From assembly GCF_024622195.1 (NCBI RefSeq), contig NZ_JANKBI010000002.1:310001-374000 (forward strand): 64,000 bases of DNA, given 5' to 3'. Below are positions 27,437 through 38,000 of the stretch, piece after piece; position 1 is the stretch's first letter; each line of letters begins with the position of its first letter. Origin of the DNA: Murimonas intestini. GTDB taxonomy: Bacteria > Bacillota > Clostridia > Lachnospirales > Lachnospiraceae. A model generated the notes under the pieces. It saw only the letters and a program-made list of their open reading frames with translations. It made no database searches and was not told where the DNA came from. Position numbers and translations under genes: made by a program.

Positions 27437-27948
27437 AATGGGTGGGGATCGGGCTGATGATAGGAGCGTGCAGCGCCATTGGCCTCTCTATGGGCCAGGA
27501 CTTGAAAAAAAGAGTGACACAGCTGCAGGAACTGCGCAGGATGACAGGAATGCTGCAGGGGGAGATACAGTATGCCAAATCTCCTCTTGCAGAGGCATTC
27601 CGACATGTGGCGGGGAGGATCAGAGAGCCGTTTTCAGATTTCCTGAGACATACGGCAGAGGATATGGAAGAATTTTCGGGGGAATCGTTCAGTGAGATAT
27701 TCAGCAGAAATGCTGAAGAGGACTTGAAGGGGTCCGGGCTTCTGAGGGAAGACATGGAGCAGCTGAGAGGTTTTGGTGAACACCTGGGATATCTGGACCA
27801 GGAAATGCAGCTTCGCACGATCGATCTCTACAGGACCCAGCTGATGGAGACATGTGAGACGGCCTCTGAAGAATTCAAAAATAAGGAAAAAGTCTACAGG
27901 TATCTGGGAGTCTGCATGGGATTGTTTCTGGCCATACTGTTCGTATAA
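27430..27948 (+). CDS. spoIIIAB: Stage III sporulation protein SpoIIIAB
   Basis: This 172-residue membrane protein resembles the GspF-type platform of type II secretion. It has a hydrophobic N-terminus (MLKWVGIGLMIGACSAIGLSMG), a helical cytosolic region and a C-terminal membrane segment (YLGVCMGLFLAILFV). It overlaps spoIIIAA by seven bases. Size and position match the family. Confidence 0.95.
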   Translation: MLKWVGIGLMIGACSAIGLSMGQDLKKRVTQLQELRRMTGMLQGEIQYAKSPLAEAFRHVAGRIREPFSDFLRHTAEDMEEFSGESFSEIFSRNAEEDLKGSGLLREDMEQLRGFGEHLGYLDQEMQLRTIDLYRTQLMETCETASEEFKNKEKVYRYLGVCMGLFLAILFV

Positions 27949-27963
27949 GATGAGGAGATGAGT

Positions 27964-28158
27964 ATGAGTGTTGATCTGATTTTTAAGATAGCGGCAGTTG
28001 GCATTCTGATAGCAGTCATCAATCAGGTATTAAAACAGAGCGGGCGGGAGGAGTACTCGTTTCTGACAAGTCTGGCAGGACTTGTGCTGGTGCTGTTCTG
28101 GGTGGTGCCATACATTAACCAGCTATTTGACAGTATCAAAACACTTTTTGCGCTTTAG
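27964..28158 (+). CDS. spoIIIAC: Stage III sporulation protein SpoIIIAC
   Basis: This 64-residue protein has two membrane helices (IAAVGILIAVINQVL and FLTSLAGLVLVLFWVVPYI), as expected for SpoIIIAC, a small membrane subunit of the mother cell-to-forespore channel. The second ATG (27964) was chosen because gaggag ends six bases before it and directly abuts the first ATG at 27958. Confidence 0.93.
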   Translation: MSVDLIFKIAAVGILIAVINQVLKQSGREEYSFLTSLAGLVLVLFWVVPYINQLFDSIKTLFAL

Positions 28159-28210
28159 CATACCGCAGGGAGAGCATTTTTCAAACACGCTCCGGGATTG
28201 GAGGAAACTT

Positions 28211-28591
28211 ATGCTGAAGATTGGTGCAATAGGGCTGACAGGAATATTGATCGCACTTTTTCTGAGGGAAGTAAAACCTCAGTTTGCCGTCTATATCAGT
28301 ATGGTGACGTGTCTTTTGATATTCTTTTATTCAGTCAGCAAACTAAGCTATATTGCGGACACGCTGGTGACTATGAGGAATTATGTGGACATTGAGTCTT
28401 CCTATCTGACCACACTGCTTAAAATAGTAGGGATCACCTACATTGCTGATTTCTCGTCTAATCTGTGCAAGGATGCGGGTTATGGGGCAATAGCCGGTCA
28501 GATAGAAATATTTGGGAAACTCTCGGTGCTGGCTATCAGTACTCCTATTCTGATGGCACTGCTTGAAACTGTTCAGTCTTTTTTGAAATAG
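28211..28591 (+). CDS. spoIIIAD: Stage III sporulation protein SpoIIIAD
   Basis: This 126-residue membrane protein begins LKIGAIGLTGILIALFLREVKPQ, which is characteristic of SpoIIIAD, and has about four membrane helices. The ATG at 28211 has ggagg upstream; the in-frame extension to 28082 lies largely in spoIIIAC and is not believed. It is a channel subunit of the same complex. Confidence 0.95.
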   Translation: MLKIGAIGLTGILIALFLREVKPQFAVYISMVTCLLIFFYSVSKLSYIADTLVTMRNYVDIESSYLTTLLKIVGITYIADFSSNLCKDAGYGAIAGQIEIFGKLSVLAISTPILMALLETVQSFLK

Positions 28592-28606
28592 GGATGGGGG
28601 TGGCTT

Positions 28607-29746
28607 GTGAAAAGGACAAGGATATTTATCCTGTTCCTGGTACTGTGGGTGTTCTTGCCCGCTGTTCCGGTTCACGCTGAAGATAACGAAGATATGCAGG
28701 GGTATTTTCTGGACGAGCTGGACTTGGGCGAAGTAGATAAAGCCCTTGGAGATTCCATGAATGGGACAGGCTTTTCCTTTTCAGAAGCCGTCATGTCACT
28801 TGTGAAGGGCGATACCCCCTTAAATATGGAGAGTATCGGTGATCTGCTCTGGAATACACTGTTTTCAGAACTGGAGCAGAACAGAGAAGTGGCAGTGCAT
28901 GTGCTGATCCTGGTGATCGCAGCCGCTGTATTCACAAATTTTACTAATATATTCGAAAAAAGCCAGGTAGGTGATATAAGCTTTTATATGATCTATCTGC
29001 TGCTGTTCACACTGCTGATGCAGGCTTTTTACAGTATCAGCGTCCTGACAGCTCAGACATTGGCAAATGTAGTGAATTTTATGCAGGTCCTCATGCCTGT
29101 CTATTTCCTGGCTGTCTCCATAGCGTCAGGGTCCGTCACTGCAGGAGCCTTTTATGAATTTACCCTGCTGCTGATCACAGGTCTTCAAATGCTGATGAAA
29201 TACTTTCTCATACCAGCAGTGAACCTGTATGTTCTTTTTATGCTGCTGAATCATCTGGCCAAGGAAGAATATCTCTCCAAAATGGCAGATTTGCTGAAGC
29301 TTTTTGTGGAGTGGAGCATAAAGACAATGATTGCTGTAGTTGTAGGGTTTCAGACAGTTCAGTGCCTGGTGATGCCGGCTGTAGATGCGCTGAAGACGGC
29401 CATTTTAAACAAAGCGGCCGGCAGCATACCAGGTGTGGGCAATGCCTTTAATGCAGTGACAGAAGTGGTGCTTGGTTCAGCGGTCCTGATCAAGAATGCT
29501 GTGGGGGCAGCAGGGCTGATCGTGCTTGCGGTTATCTGTATTGTGCCTCTTATGAAGCTTGGCATCTGCACGCTTTTATATAAGCTGATGGCTGCGGTAG
29601 TACAGCCGGTATCTGACAAGCGCATGGTAGAATGTATCGGGGCTGTGGGAGACGGGGCAGGGCTGCTGCTGAAGGTCCTTGGCACCACAGGCATCCTGTT
29701 CTTCCTGTCACTGGCTATGGTAACTGCTTCGGTAACAGCCGGATAA
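28607..29746 (+). CDS. spoIIIAE: Stage III sporulation protein SpoIIIAE
   Basis: This 379-residue protein starts at GTG (28607) with a signal peptide (IFILFLVLWVFLPAVPVHAE) and about seven or eight membrane segments after residue 90. It is the largest membrane subunit of the SpoIIIA channel. Its spacing to neighbours (15 bases before, 18 after) supports one operon. Confidence 0.95.
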   Translation: MKRTRIFILFLVLWVFLPAVPVHAEDNEDMQGYFLDELDLGEVDKALGDSMNGTGFSFSEAVMSLVKGDTPLNMESIGDLLWNTLFSELEQNREVAVHVLILVIAAAVFTNFTNIFEKSQVGDISFYMIYLLLFTLLMQAFYSISVLTAQTLANVVNFMQVLMPVYFLAVSIASGSVTAGAFYEFTLLLITGLQMLMKYFLIPAVNLYVLFMLLNHLAKEEYLSKMADLLKLFVEWSIKTMIAVVVGFQTVQCLVMPAVDALKTAILNKAAGSIPGVGNAFNAVTEVVLGSAVLIKNAVGAAGLIVLAVICIVPLMKLGICTLLYKLMAAVVQPVSDKRMVECIGAVGDGAGLLLKVLGTTGILFFLSLAMVTASVTAG

Positions 29747-29764
29747 CTGGATGGAGGTGAAAGG

Positions 29765-30322
29765 GTGGATGCCATATTTGGGTGGATCAGGAATATTGTT
29801 TGTTTCCTTTGTTTCATAAATCTTTTTGTGCAGCTCCTTCCTAATAACAGCTTTCAGAAATATGTAAAGTTTTTTGCAGGTATCCTTCTTGTGATCATTG
29901 TCCTGGGACCTTTGGCGGACGTAGCGGGATTGAAAGGGAAATTCGAGGCTGCATGGCGGAAGGAAAATCTGAAGGGAGATTACAATGAACTGGAGATAGA
30001 TATGCACGGAATGGAAGAACTCAGGTCTAAGAAGATCATGGAAGTGTATGAGGGCGAATTAAAGAAACAGATTGAGTCTATCGTAAAATCCCACGGTCTT
30101 TTTTTAATTGACAGCGAGATCATCTTTAAAAGCGAGGACGGCTCTTATGTGCCTGAGAGTATAAGTGTGACGGCATCTTATGAAAAGTCAGGCATACGTA
30201 TAGAGGTTGCCCCGTTTACAGAGAACGGGGGAGAGAGCGCAGAGGTAATAAATATAAAAAATGAAATTCAGGAAGTCTATAACATCCCGGGCAGTAATAT
30301 AAATATTAGTATACAGGAGTAG
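29765..30322 (+). CDS. spoIIIAF: Stage III sporulation protein SpoIIIAF
   Basis: This 185-residue protein starts at GTG (29765) with ggaggt eight bases upstream. Two N-terminal membrane helices (NIVCFLCFINLFVQLL and FFAGILLVIIVLGPLADVAG) are followed by a soluble ring-building-like domain of about 120 residues. SpoIIIAF is a membrane-anchored part of the channel. Confidence 0.94.
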   Translation: MDAIFGWIRNIVCFLCFINLFVQLLPNNSFQKYVKFFAGILLVIIVLGPLADVAGLKGKFEAAWRKENLKGDYNELEIDMHGMEELRSKKIMEVYEGELKKQIESIVKSHGLFLIDSEIIFKSEDGSYVPESISVTASYEKSGIRIEVAPFTENGGESAEVINIKNEIQEVYNIPGSNINISIQE

Positions 30323-30325
30323 GCC

Positions 30326-30922
30326 ATGGAAAAGGAGAAGGATAAAAACGTAAATTTCAAAACCTGGCTTTCAAAAGTTAAAAATCTGAAAAAGAATCAG
30401 ATTTTTATGGTTTTACTGGCAGGAATCCTGCTTGTCATCATTGCTCTTCCTACAAAGCAGGGGGAGGAGACAAGATCAAAAAACCAGACAGAACAGGCGC
30501 CTGTGGAAAAGGTTTCAAATGAGAAGACAGACACAGATGTCCTGGAAGAAAAACTGGTGTCAGCCCTTGGCAAGGTTAAAGGTGTAGGCAAGGTAGAGGT
30601 CATGCTGACAAGAAAATCTTCCGGGCAGAAGATTGTGGAAAAAGATAAGCCTGTATCAGATAAGACTACAGATGAACAGGATAATCAGGGGGGAAACAGA
30701 GTTACCAGGGAGTCCACTCAGGGAGAAGAGACTGTATATGCACAGGATGGCAGCGGCGCCCAGACTCCGTATGTGATAGAAGAACTGGAGCCGGAGATCC
30801 AGGGAGTGGTGGTTGTGGCAGAAGGTGGTGATAATCCAGTTGTAGTCCAGAATATTACTGAAGCAGTTATGGCATTATTTGGAGTAGAGGTGCATAAAAT
30901 CAAAGTGATGAAAATGAGTTAG
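30326..30922 (+). CDS. spoIIIAG: Stage III sporulation protein SpoIIIAG
   Basis: This 198-residue protein has one membrane helix (QIFMVLLAGILLVIIALP, about 30-47) and an extracytoplasmic ring-building domain (KVEVMLTRKS, then IQGVVVVAEGGDNPVVVQNI, AVMALFGVEVHKIKV). SpoIIIAG forms a large oligomeric ring in the intermembrane space. An insert rich in Asp, Gln and Thr (about 115-140) interrupts the fold, as seen in the family. Confidence 0.95.
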   Translation: MEKEKDKNVNFKTWLSKVKNLKKNQIFMVLLAGILLVIIALPTKQGEETRSKNQTEQAPVEKVSNEKTDTDVLEEKLVSALGKVKGVGKVEVMLTRKSSGQKIVEKDKPVSDKTTDEQDNQGGNRVTRESTQGEETVYAQDGSGAQTPYVIEELEPEIQGVVVVAEGGDNPVVVQNITEAVMALFGVEVHKIKVMKMS

Positions 30923-30934
30923 GAGGGGGAAAGT

Positions 30935-31819
30935 GTGAAACATATCTTTAAGAAGAATCAAATTATCATTACCGCACTGGCCGTCATGATAGCAGTGGCC
31001 GGCTATCTGAATTATTCAGGTACAAAGCTGGGAGGCCAGGCTCAGGAGACGGTGGCAAAGGATGAAAATGCAGCAAAGAAAGATGGGAATGCAAAAGATA
31101 CGGCGCTTGTGGATATTGAGAGCCTTGATGCAGATATAGAAGATCTGGACACGGCCGAGGGTGAGACTTCAGCAAGCCAGGATAAGCAGAGCGCAGATGC
31201 TTCAGATGTAGTAAATCTGGAAGATGCAGCGGCAAAGGAAAATACAGAAGCTTCAGAAAAAGGCGGTCAGACGGCAGATGCAGGCCTGACAGATGACAGC
31301 TTCAGTCCGGATGCAGGTGATGTGGCAGACAATGGGGCAGGTACTGACAGCGCAGCAGCAGACAGTACAGATGTAGAGGCAAATGCAGCCGACACAGCGG
31401 GCCAGGATACAACAACACCTGGTGAAGCAGTCCTGACAAGTTCTGCAGCAGCATCTAATTTTGCAGCAGAAGCAAAGCTTTCAAGAGAACAGGTACGTGC
31501 CAAAAATAAAGAGACGTTTCTGGAAGTTATCAATAATGCGAACATAGAGCAGGAACAGAAGCAGAATGCTGTCAATGGCATGAATGACCTCACAGAGATC
31601 GCAGAGCGGGAAGCAGCAGCTGAACTCATGCTGGAAGCAAAGGGATTCACTAATTCCGTTGTCAGCATCACAGACGATGAGGCAGACGTAGTCATTGCCA
31701 AGGCAGAACTCTCAGAAGCAGAACGCGCCCAGATAGAAGATATCGTAAAGCGCAAAACAAACGTGGCAGGCGAGAACATCATAATAACACCTATGTCAGT
31801 AAAATCTGAAGAGCAGTAA
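30935..31819 (+). CDS. spoIIIAH: Stage III sporulation protein SpoIIIAH with long acidic linker
   Basis: This 294-residue protein starts at GTG (30935) after aggaggggg. It has one membrane helix (IIITALAVMIAVAGYLNYSG, about 11-30) and a C-terminal YscJ/FliF-like ring domain (about 180-294, ending VVIAKAELSEAERAQIEDIV). That domain pairs with SpoIIQ or its clostridial substitute across the two membranes. Between them lies about 140 residues rich in Ala, Asp, Glu, Thr and Ser (DTALVDIESLDADIEDLD, many AAD and AAN runs). Bacillus SpoIIIAH is nearer 220 residues, so this linker is expanded. Confidence 0.94.
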   Translation: MKHIFKKNQIIITALAVMIAVAGYLNYSGTKLGGQAQETVAKDENAAKKDGNAKDTALVDIESLDADIEDLDTAEGETSASQDKQSADASDVVNLEDAAAKENTEASEKGGQTADAGLTDDSFSPDAGDVADNGAGTDSAAADSTDVEANAADTAGQDTTTPGEAVLTSSAAASNFAAEAKLSREQVRAKNKETFLEVINNANIEQEQKQNAVNGMNDLTEIAEREAAAELMLEAKGFTNSVVSITDDEADVVIAKAELSEAERAQIEDIVKRKTNVAGENIIITPMSVKSEEQ

Positions 31820-31830
31820 ATACCTATAGG

Positions 31831-31875
31831 GCCGGAGATTCTTCTTATTATAATAGAAGAAAATCTCCGGCTTTT
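31831..31875 (+). terminator. Intrinsic terminator of the spoIIIA operon
   Basis: gccggagatt (31831-31840) pairs perfectly with aatctccggc (31862-31871), followed by TTTT; the loop has a second small stem (cttctt with agaaga). It directly follows the spoIIIAH stop. Confidence 0.9.
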
Positions 31876-32005
31876 CAAATGTCGTACCAAAGAAAATTTT
31901 TGCCATAAAAAGGCACTTTTTTATTTTATATGCAGCAGACATGTGATAGAATCAGTACACGATAAAAAATATGTTACCTGACGGAAGTGCTTAAGGAGGA
32001 AAAGG

Positions 32006-35000
32006 ATGAAATACAAAAAAGGACTTGCAAAGAGACTTATGGCATTGTTTCTTGCATGTGTAATGATAATTTCTTTGGGGAATGGGTTTTCTATGCAGGC
32101 GGCTGCGCAGATGCCGCAGCTAGAAACATCGCAGCCGGAGCAGACGGACGCTATGGAGCAGACGGGCGCTGCGGTTACGGAGGCTCAGGCTGAAACGACA
32201 GCGCCTGAAACATCTTCGGAAAGCACCGGCGGAGCATCAAATGTGTTAGGAACAGAGTCTTCTGCTGAAACCCAGGCGTCTGCCGAAACGGAGACGGAGA
32301 CAGAATCCGAAGAAACCGCATTTATGTCTTTGGATGACACGTCCTCCAGCTTTGTGATCGAAGGTTCGGTGAATACGGTTCAAAATCTTTCTGCCAGCGT
32401 TCTGTCCGGAGAAAGTTTTGATTATATTATCGGATATACCGTCCCTCCGATCCAGGACGGAGACAGCTATAGTGCCGCTGCCATTCAGATCGAGTTGCCG
32501 GAGCACTTGTCCGTGGTTCCGGACGCCGATAATTTTAATCAATTAAGTGTGAATGGTCAGGATGTAAAGTCCTCTTATATGCTTGAACGTACACTGGTCA
32601 TTAAGCTGGATCAGTCATTGATGACCGGTGAACCAAAAACGGTGACAATTAAATTTCAGACCGATAACTTTAAATGGAAGAATGGTTCTGAGATTACACT
32701 TAACCCGGTACTGACCGGAAATAAATCAGGAGGCGCCTCTGTAACCGGTAAGCTTGCCGAAAATGCAAAGCCAGTCGTTACGGTCACTACGGATGATGGA
32801 TGGATGATCGATAAGACTGTTGGCAGTGTTTCTTCAGATGATGCGTATTATTATGCGCCGTACACAGTTAAGGTGATTAATACCAAATCCGGTACAGCTG
32901 CAGATGAGGATCGTTTAGGCCGTTTGGATGTTGCAGGTATGCAGGTGATCGATATGCTGCCTTTGGCCTATGCAGGAAGTATCAACGCTGACGGGCAGCA
33001 TATTGGCTATGCCGTCAATGGCGCTCAGGCTGAGATCATCGATGTGAAGATGGGGGAAACGGCTCTGACGAACGGTACCGACTATACGGTATCCGGAGAC
33101 AATGGTCAGATTGTTTTCAAAAGGACTGCTGTAAGTGCTGCTGACGGCAAATATACAAAGGCCGGCACACCGATTTCTGCAACGTACACTTATACTGTAA
33201 AGTACCCAAAGGCAGCATACATAACCCCGTCCAATGAAAGTAAGGCGGAGGAATACTGGCTTCAGAATACAGCGATTTTAAAATATACCCTTCTCGGACA
33301 AAATGAGGCGACAGATAAGGATACCGCGGAAATCGTTCTGGGCGAAAAGGAGAAGTCTGATGGCACTGTGGAATCTATTGCAGCTGGCCAGGAGCCGGTT
33401 TTTGATAAGGCAAATCTCTATGATGATGAGAAAGGCAATGTATCCATCATCAAGCAGGTAAAATGGCAGGGGATGGATACGCCCGCAAAGGATGTGGAGT
33501 TTGCGCTTTATGCTGTATCAGGGCGCGGCCAGGCACATGATGAAAACAGTACCGCAGCGGCCACGCTGAAAACAGACGGACAGGGCAACGCTAAGAGCAA
33601 GCCGCTGGACGCCGGATGGTATGAGCTTGTGGAAACCAAAGTTCCAGAAGGATATGCAAAGGCTCCGAGCTACTGGGTAGAAATTAAAAACAATGAAGAA
33701 AGCACTACGCTCTATAATGAGAATGGCGATGCACTGGGCAACACGATCGTCAACGAGGCCGATAAGGGTAAGTTCATTCTTTATAAGTATGATGGTGATG
33801 AGAGTACAAATCAGAGCAGTCTTACCCAGCTGGATCAGGCTCAGTTTACGATCGAACGGAAAGTATCCGACGCGCCCGAAAAGTGGGAATATACGGTTAA
33901 TAATGACAGAAATCAGTCTATAATAACCGTCCTTGATGATACGAATCAGCCTGGTAATTACCATTACGAGTCCGGGTACCTGGAACCGGGAACATACCGG
34001 ATTACAGAAATTACGACGCCTGAGTATTCCTATGATAATGGGGGAACGCAGCAGACCATCACATTTGCTCTGAATGGCAGCGCGCAGGAGTTTGAGATTA
34101 CTAAGGGAGAGACATTGAACGTTAATGCCTACAACAGCCCGCAGGGCTCCATCACACTGACCAAATATGGCCAGTACGATCCGGATCATGTGGATGCCCT
34201 TAAAACACTGTCAGGCGCCACCTTTAAGCTTTATAAAGATGGAGCCTGTACCCGGGAAATTGAGAACAGTCTGAGGACTGCCGATGGCAATGGCGTCTGC
34301 AGGTGGGAGAATCTGGACCCTGGAACATACTATATTAAAGAGACGGCGGATGGGAAGACGGCGGTAAATAATGCAGGCTTTGAGATATCAACAGAAGTTC
34401 AGAGCGCAGTTATTGAGTCGGGGGCCCTGGCAGTCAGAATTGCATCCGCGGATGCCAGTATTAGCGATCCGGAGAAAGCAAAAATTTACAAGGATGTTAC
34501 CTTTGTCAACCAGTCCAACGCCGGAAAAATCCGTATCGTGAAAACCAATGCGGACGGAGCTCAAAAGCTGTCCGGCGCCGAATTTAAGATCTTCGCGCAG
34601 GAAGGAACGGGTTGGAGTGCTGTACCGTTACAGACATTAACCATTACCGATGCCACGAATGGTGTTGTATCTGATTTCCTTAAAGCGGAAATAACCGGAA
34701 CAAAGTATAAGATTGTGGAAACCCACGCCCCCGAAGGTTATACGCTGGATGGGGAGATGGTCGAGCTGGAGCAGATCGTGACGGTTTACCCATACCATGA
34801 ACCATCACTGGAAAGTGGTGCGGACAGCCATAATTATGTCACATTCAAAAATGAAAAGGATGACAGCATGACAGGCCTTAGCGGCAAAATCCATAAACAG
34901 ATCCGGGAAGCCGGTGATGGCGACAACGAGACGACATTTTCCGATGACCCTGTCACTGCGGATGTGAGTCTGCTCAGCAGTGCCTACACCCTGGAATTTA

Positions 35001-38000
35001 AGGTGGACGGCTATGCTGACGGCGAGAATGAAAAGCCGGTGAAGGAGCTTACAGTCACCGATAACCGCATCGGGCTGGAATACATTGAAAGCGTAAATTC
35101 CGGCTCGGAGGTATACAAGGACTTAACGGTTACCGACAGAGATTATACGATAAATTATCTGACTGTGAATTCATCAGAGAATAAGGAGAACACGGCTGAA
35201 AAGCCAGGCGCTGAAGTTTACATTCAGAGCAGTATGGCTGAAAAGGCAGCAGGAACATGGACGCACTTAAAGACATTGTCTGATGTTTCCTCGGAGCAGA
35301 CCATAAGCTTTGACGGCCGGAAGGTTGTGGGCGTGAAGGTCGTTTATACAAACACGCTGGAGAAGTTCAGCAGTGACGGCCTCATTATCAATATAACCTT
35401 TGCAAACCGGGGAGAGTGGTCCACTGAAACTGATCATGAAGTCCGGCGGATCAACAATACGGCGGATATCACCTGGAAAGACACGTATCTGGATGCCGCC
35501 GGCCAGGTAAAGACAAGAGAGCAAAATAAAAATTCCAATACAGTTTTGGGCAACGTTCCGTCCTTCACGATGAAAATACCGGAGATTGCGATCAAAACGG
35601 AAATAACGGATAGCAAGGCGACCTTCTGTTCCGGTGATGAAATCAATTTCCAAGTCCTGGCGACAAATATGTCGCTGCCCGGTGAGGACCGGATTTTAAG
35701 ACAGCCGGTGCTTTCCTTAAAGCTCCCGGCACAGACGGCGCTGGATGAATCAAAGGACCAGTCCAGCCAGGGCTTCCTTGTACGTAAGGTTGCTGCCGGT
35801 AGTTCGGTGATCATACCTCAGTCCTTATATACAGTTACCGCCATAGAGGTTCCGGCGGCACTGAAGGATCAGGGCGGTGATTCATATGGTGAGGATGCCA
35901 ATTATACAACAACACAATATGCCTTCGCCTTTGCCGACAACGATATGACTACACTGGAAGAAGGCGAGAGCATCCAGATTGAGTTCAGGGGCTATATCTC
36001 CTATGAGAGTAAGAGTGGTTTCGATTTAGTCATTCCTGCATATTTAAGCAGCAGTGCCAAAATACCGAAATCCAGTGAAAACCCCAAAGGCTTAAGCTTT
36101 GTACCGTATAATCAGACATTGTACGAAAATCCGGTAACCGATGAGCTGGTTGGTGATGACCTGAGCTATATCAATGATACCGCCAGCCGGGCTGTGACAG
36201 ATGCGACGGATGTGAAGCTGCTCAAATCCATCGGCGTTAAGGGGGATGACGGGCAGATACGTTGGCTCAGCCGCGGGGCTGTGGCCACCGTACATCCGGC
36301 CGGAGAAATTTATTACAAGCTGACCCTTTATAATTATTCAGATGCATATATTGAAACTGCAAAATTTGTGGATGTGTTCCCGGGGCCGGATGATACGTAT
36401 ATCACCAGCATGTCCCAGGGCAGAGGTACAGATATCCCATTTGGTCCGGGTTATGAAAATATGACTCTGCTGAATGCTTCCGCCGGAGGAAATATTACCT
36501 GGTACTCCACAGACTACGACTTTAGTACACGCAGCGGCAGTGAGACAACAGGAATCCTTCAGCCGCTGTATTATATGCAGTCGGACTGGAGTAATTGGAG
36601 CGGTGGAATTATGAGCAATGCCACAGCTCTTGGCGCTGAGGTGGACTTTACCAATGGCGGCGCCGCAGAAGGGCTTGAACCTTCCGGAAGCTATGAAATT
36701 ATCATCAGCATGAGAGCACCGGGATATACGGCCGATAAGATCAGCGAGTATTATGGTAGATTCATGGACAATTCTGCGGCCGTTAGCGTTGTAAAGGCAG
36801 GCGCTGCATCCAGCGGGAACGCCACGATTCCTGAGAATGACCGTATGGAGCCTAATAAGGTTCGGGCCGCTATGGATCTGCCCACCGGAAGTATCGGTGA
36901 TTACGTATGGTTTGACAGCAATGCCAATGGCATGCAGGACAGCGGTGAAGCTCCGGTGGAGGGCATGACCGTGGAGCTGTGGCAGACCCGCTATCATACA
37001 TTTAACAGTTCTGTACGCAGGGAAACAAAAATGCTGCAATCCACAGTAACGGATCAGGACGGCAAATACCTTTTCAGCGGGCTGCCCTGCCAGTACCTGA
37101 CCGACGGTTCCACCGAAGGCTCGCAGAATCCGTCCGACTATGTGGGCGGTGAGTATTACACTTATCAGGTGAAGTTTATCCGCGGTGAACGTTATGACGG
37201 CTACACCTTTACAGAGCAGGAAGCCGGAGGTGACCGCGCCGCGGACTCTGATCCGGATGTCAACGGCGAGACAAAGGATATACAGCTCAAGGTCATTTCC
37301 AATGCGGACGGCAGCCTGTCCGGCGAGTCCAATATGACCATTGATGCAGGTATCTTTACTTCCTATGCATTAGGCGACTATGTATGGCTGGATAGCAACT
37401 GCAACGGCGTACAGGATGACGGCGAGACCGGCGTTCCGGATGTTCCGGTATTCCTCTACAAGGTCGATGGACCGGACGGTGAGGTGGCAAAGGATCAGGA
37501 CGCTATTAGAACAGTTACTGATAAGGACGGACGCTACTGGTTCGATAACCTTATGGAGGGCTATTATGTGGCAGAGTTCGATATCAGCAGCCTGAAGAAG
37601 CTGACGGATGACGGATATACCTATCGTTATGATTTTACACAGGTTCAGGATACATCCCGCGGCGAGATGGCCGCGGATTCCGATGCCCGCCATGCAGTGG
37701 ATAAGGATGGACGTATCCGCCGGACCAATGTCATCACGCTGACAGAAGAGGCTCTGAGGAGTGCTGGCCTTGAGGAACATACGGACGCGCGCTGGGATGC
37801 AGGACTTGTGACCTGCAGTGCTATCGGCGGTTATGTATTCGATGACCAGGATTATGATGATCTGCAAAGTATTTATATACCGCTGGAGGGAACGCTGGTT
37901 GAACTTTTCGAGGTCAATCCGGACGGAAGCCTTTCAGATCAGCCGGCGGCCGCTCAGGTGGTCGGTGCAGATGGGAAATATTTCTTTGGTCATCTGGTCT

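Noticed and set aside
31924..31952. Promoter for the giant surface protein using TAGAAT at 31947
   Set aside because: The -10 is acceptable but the bases at the -35 position do not resemble TTGACA; activator-dependent use is possible but unsupported.
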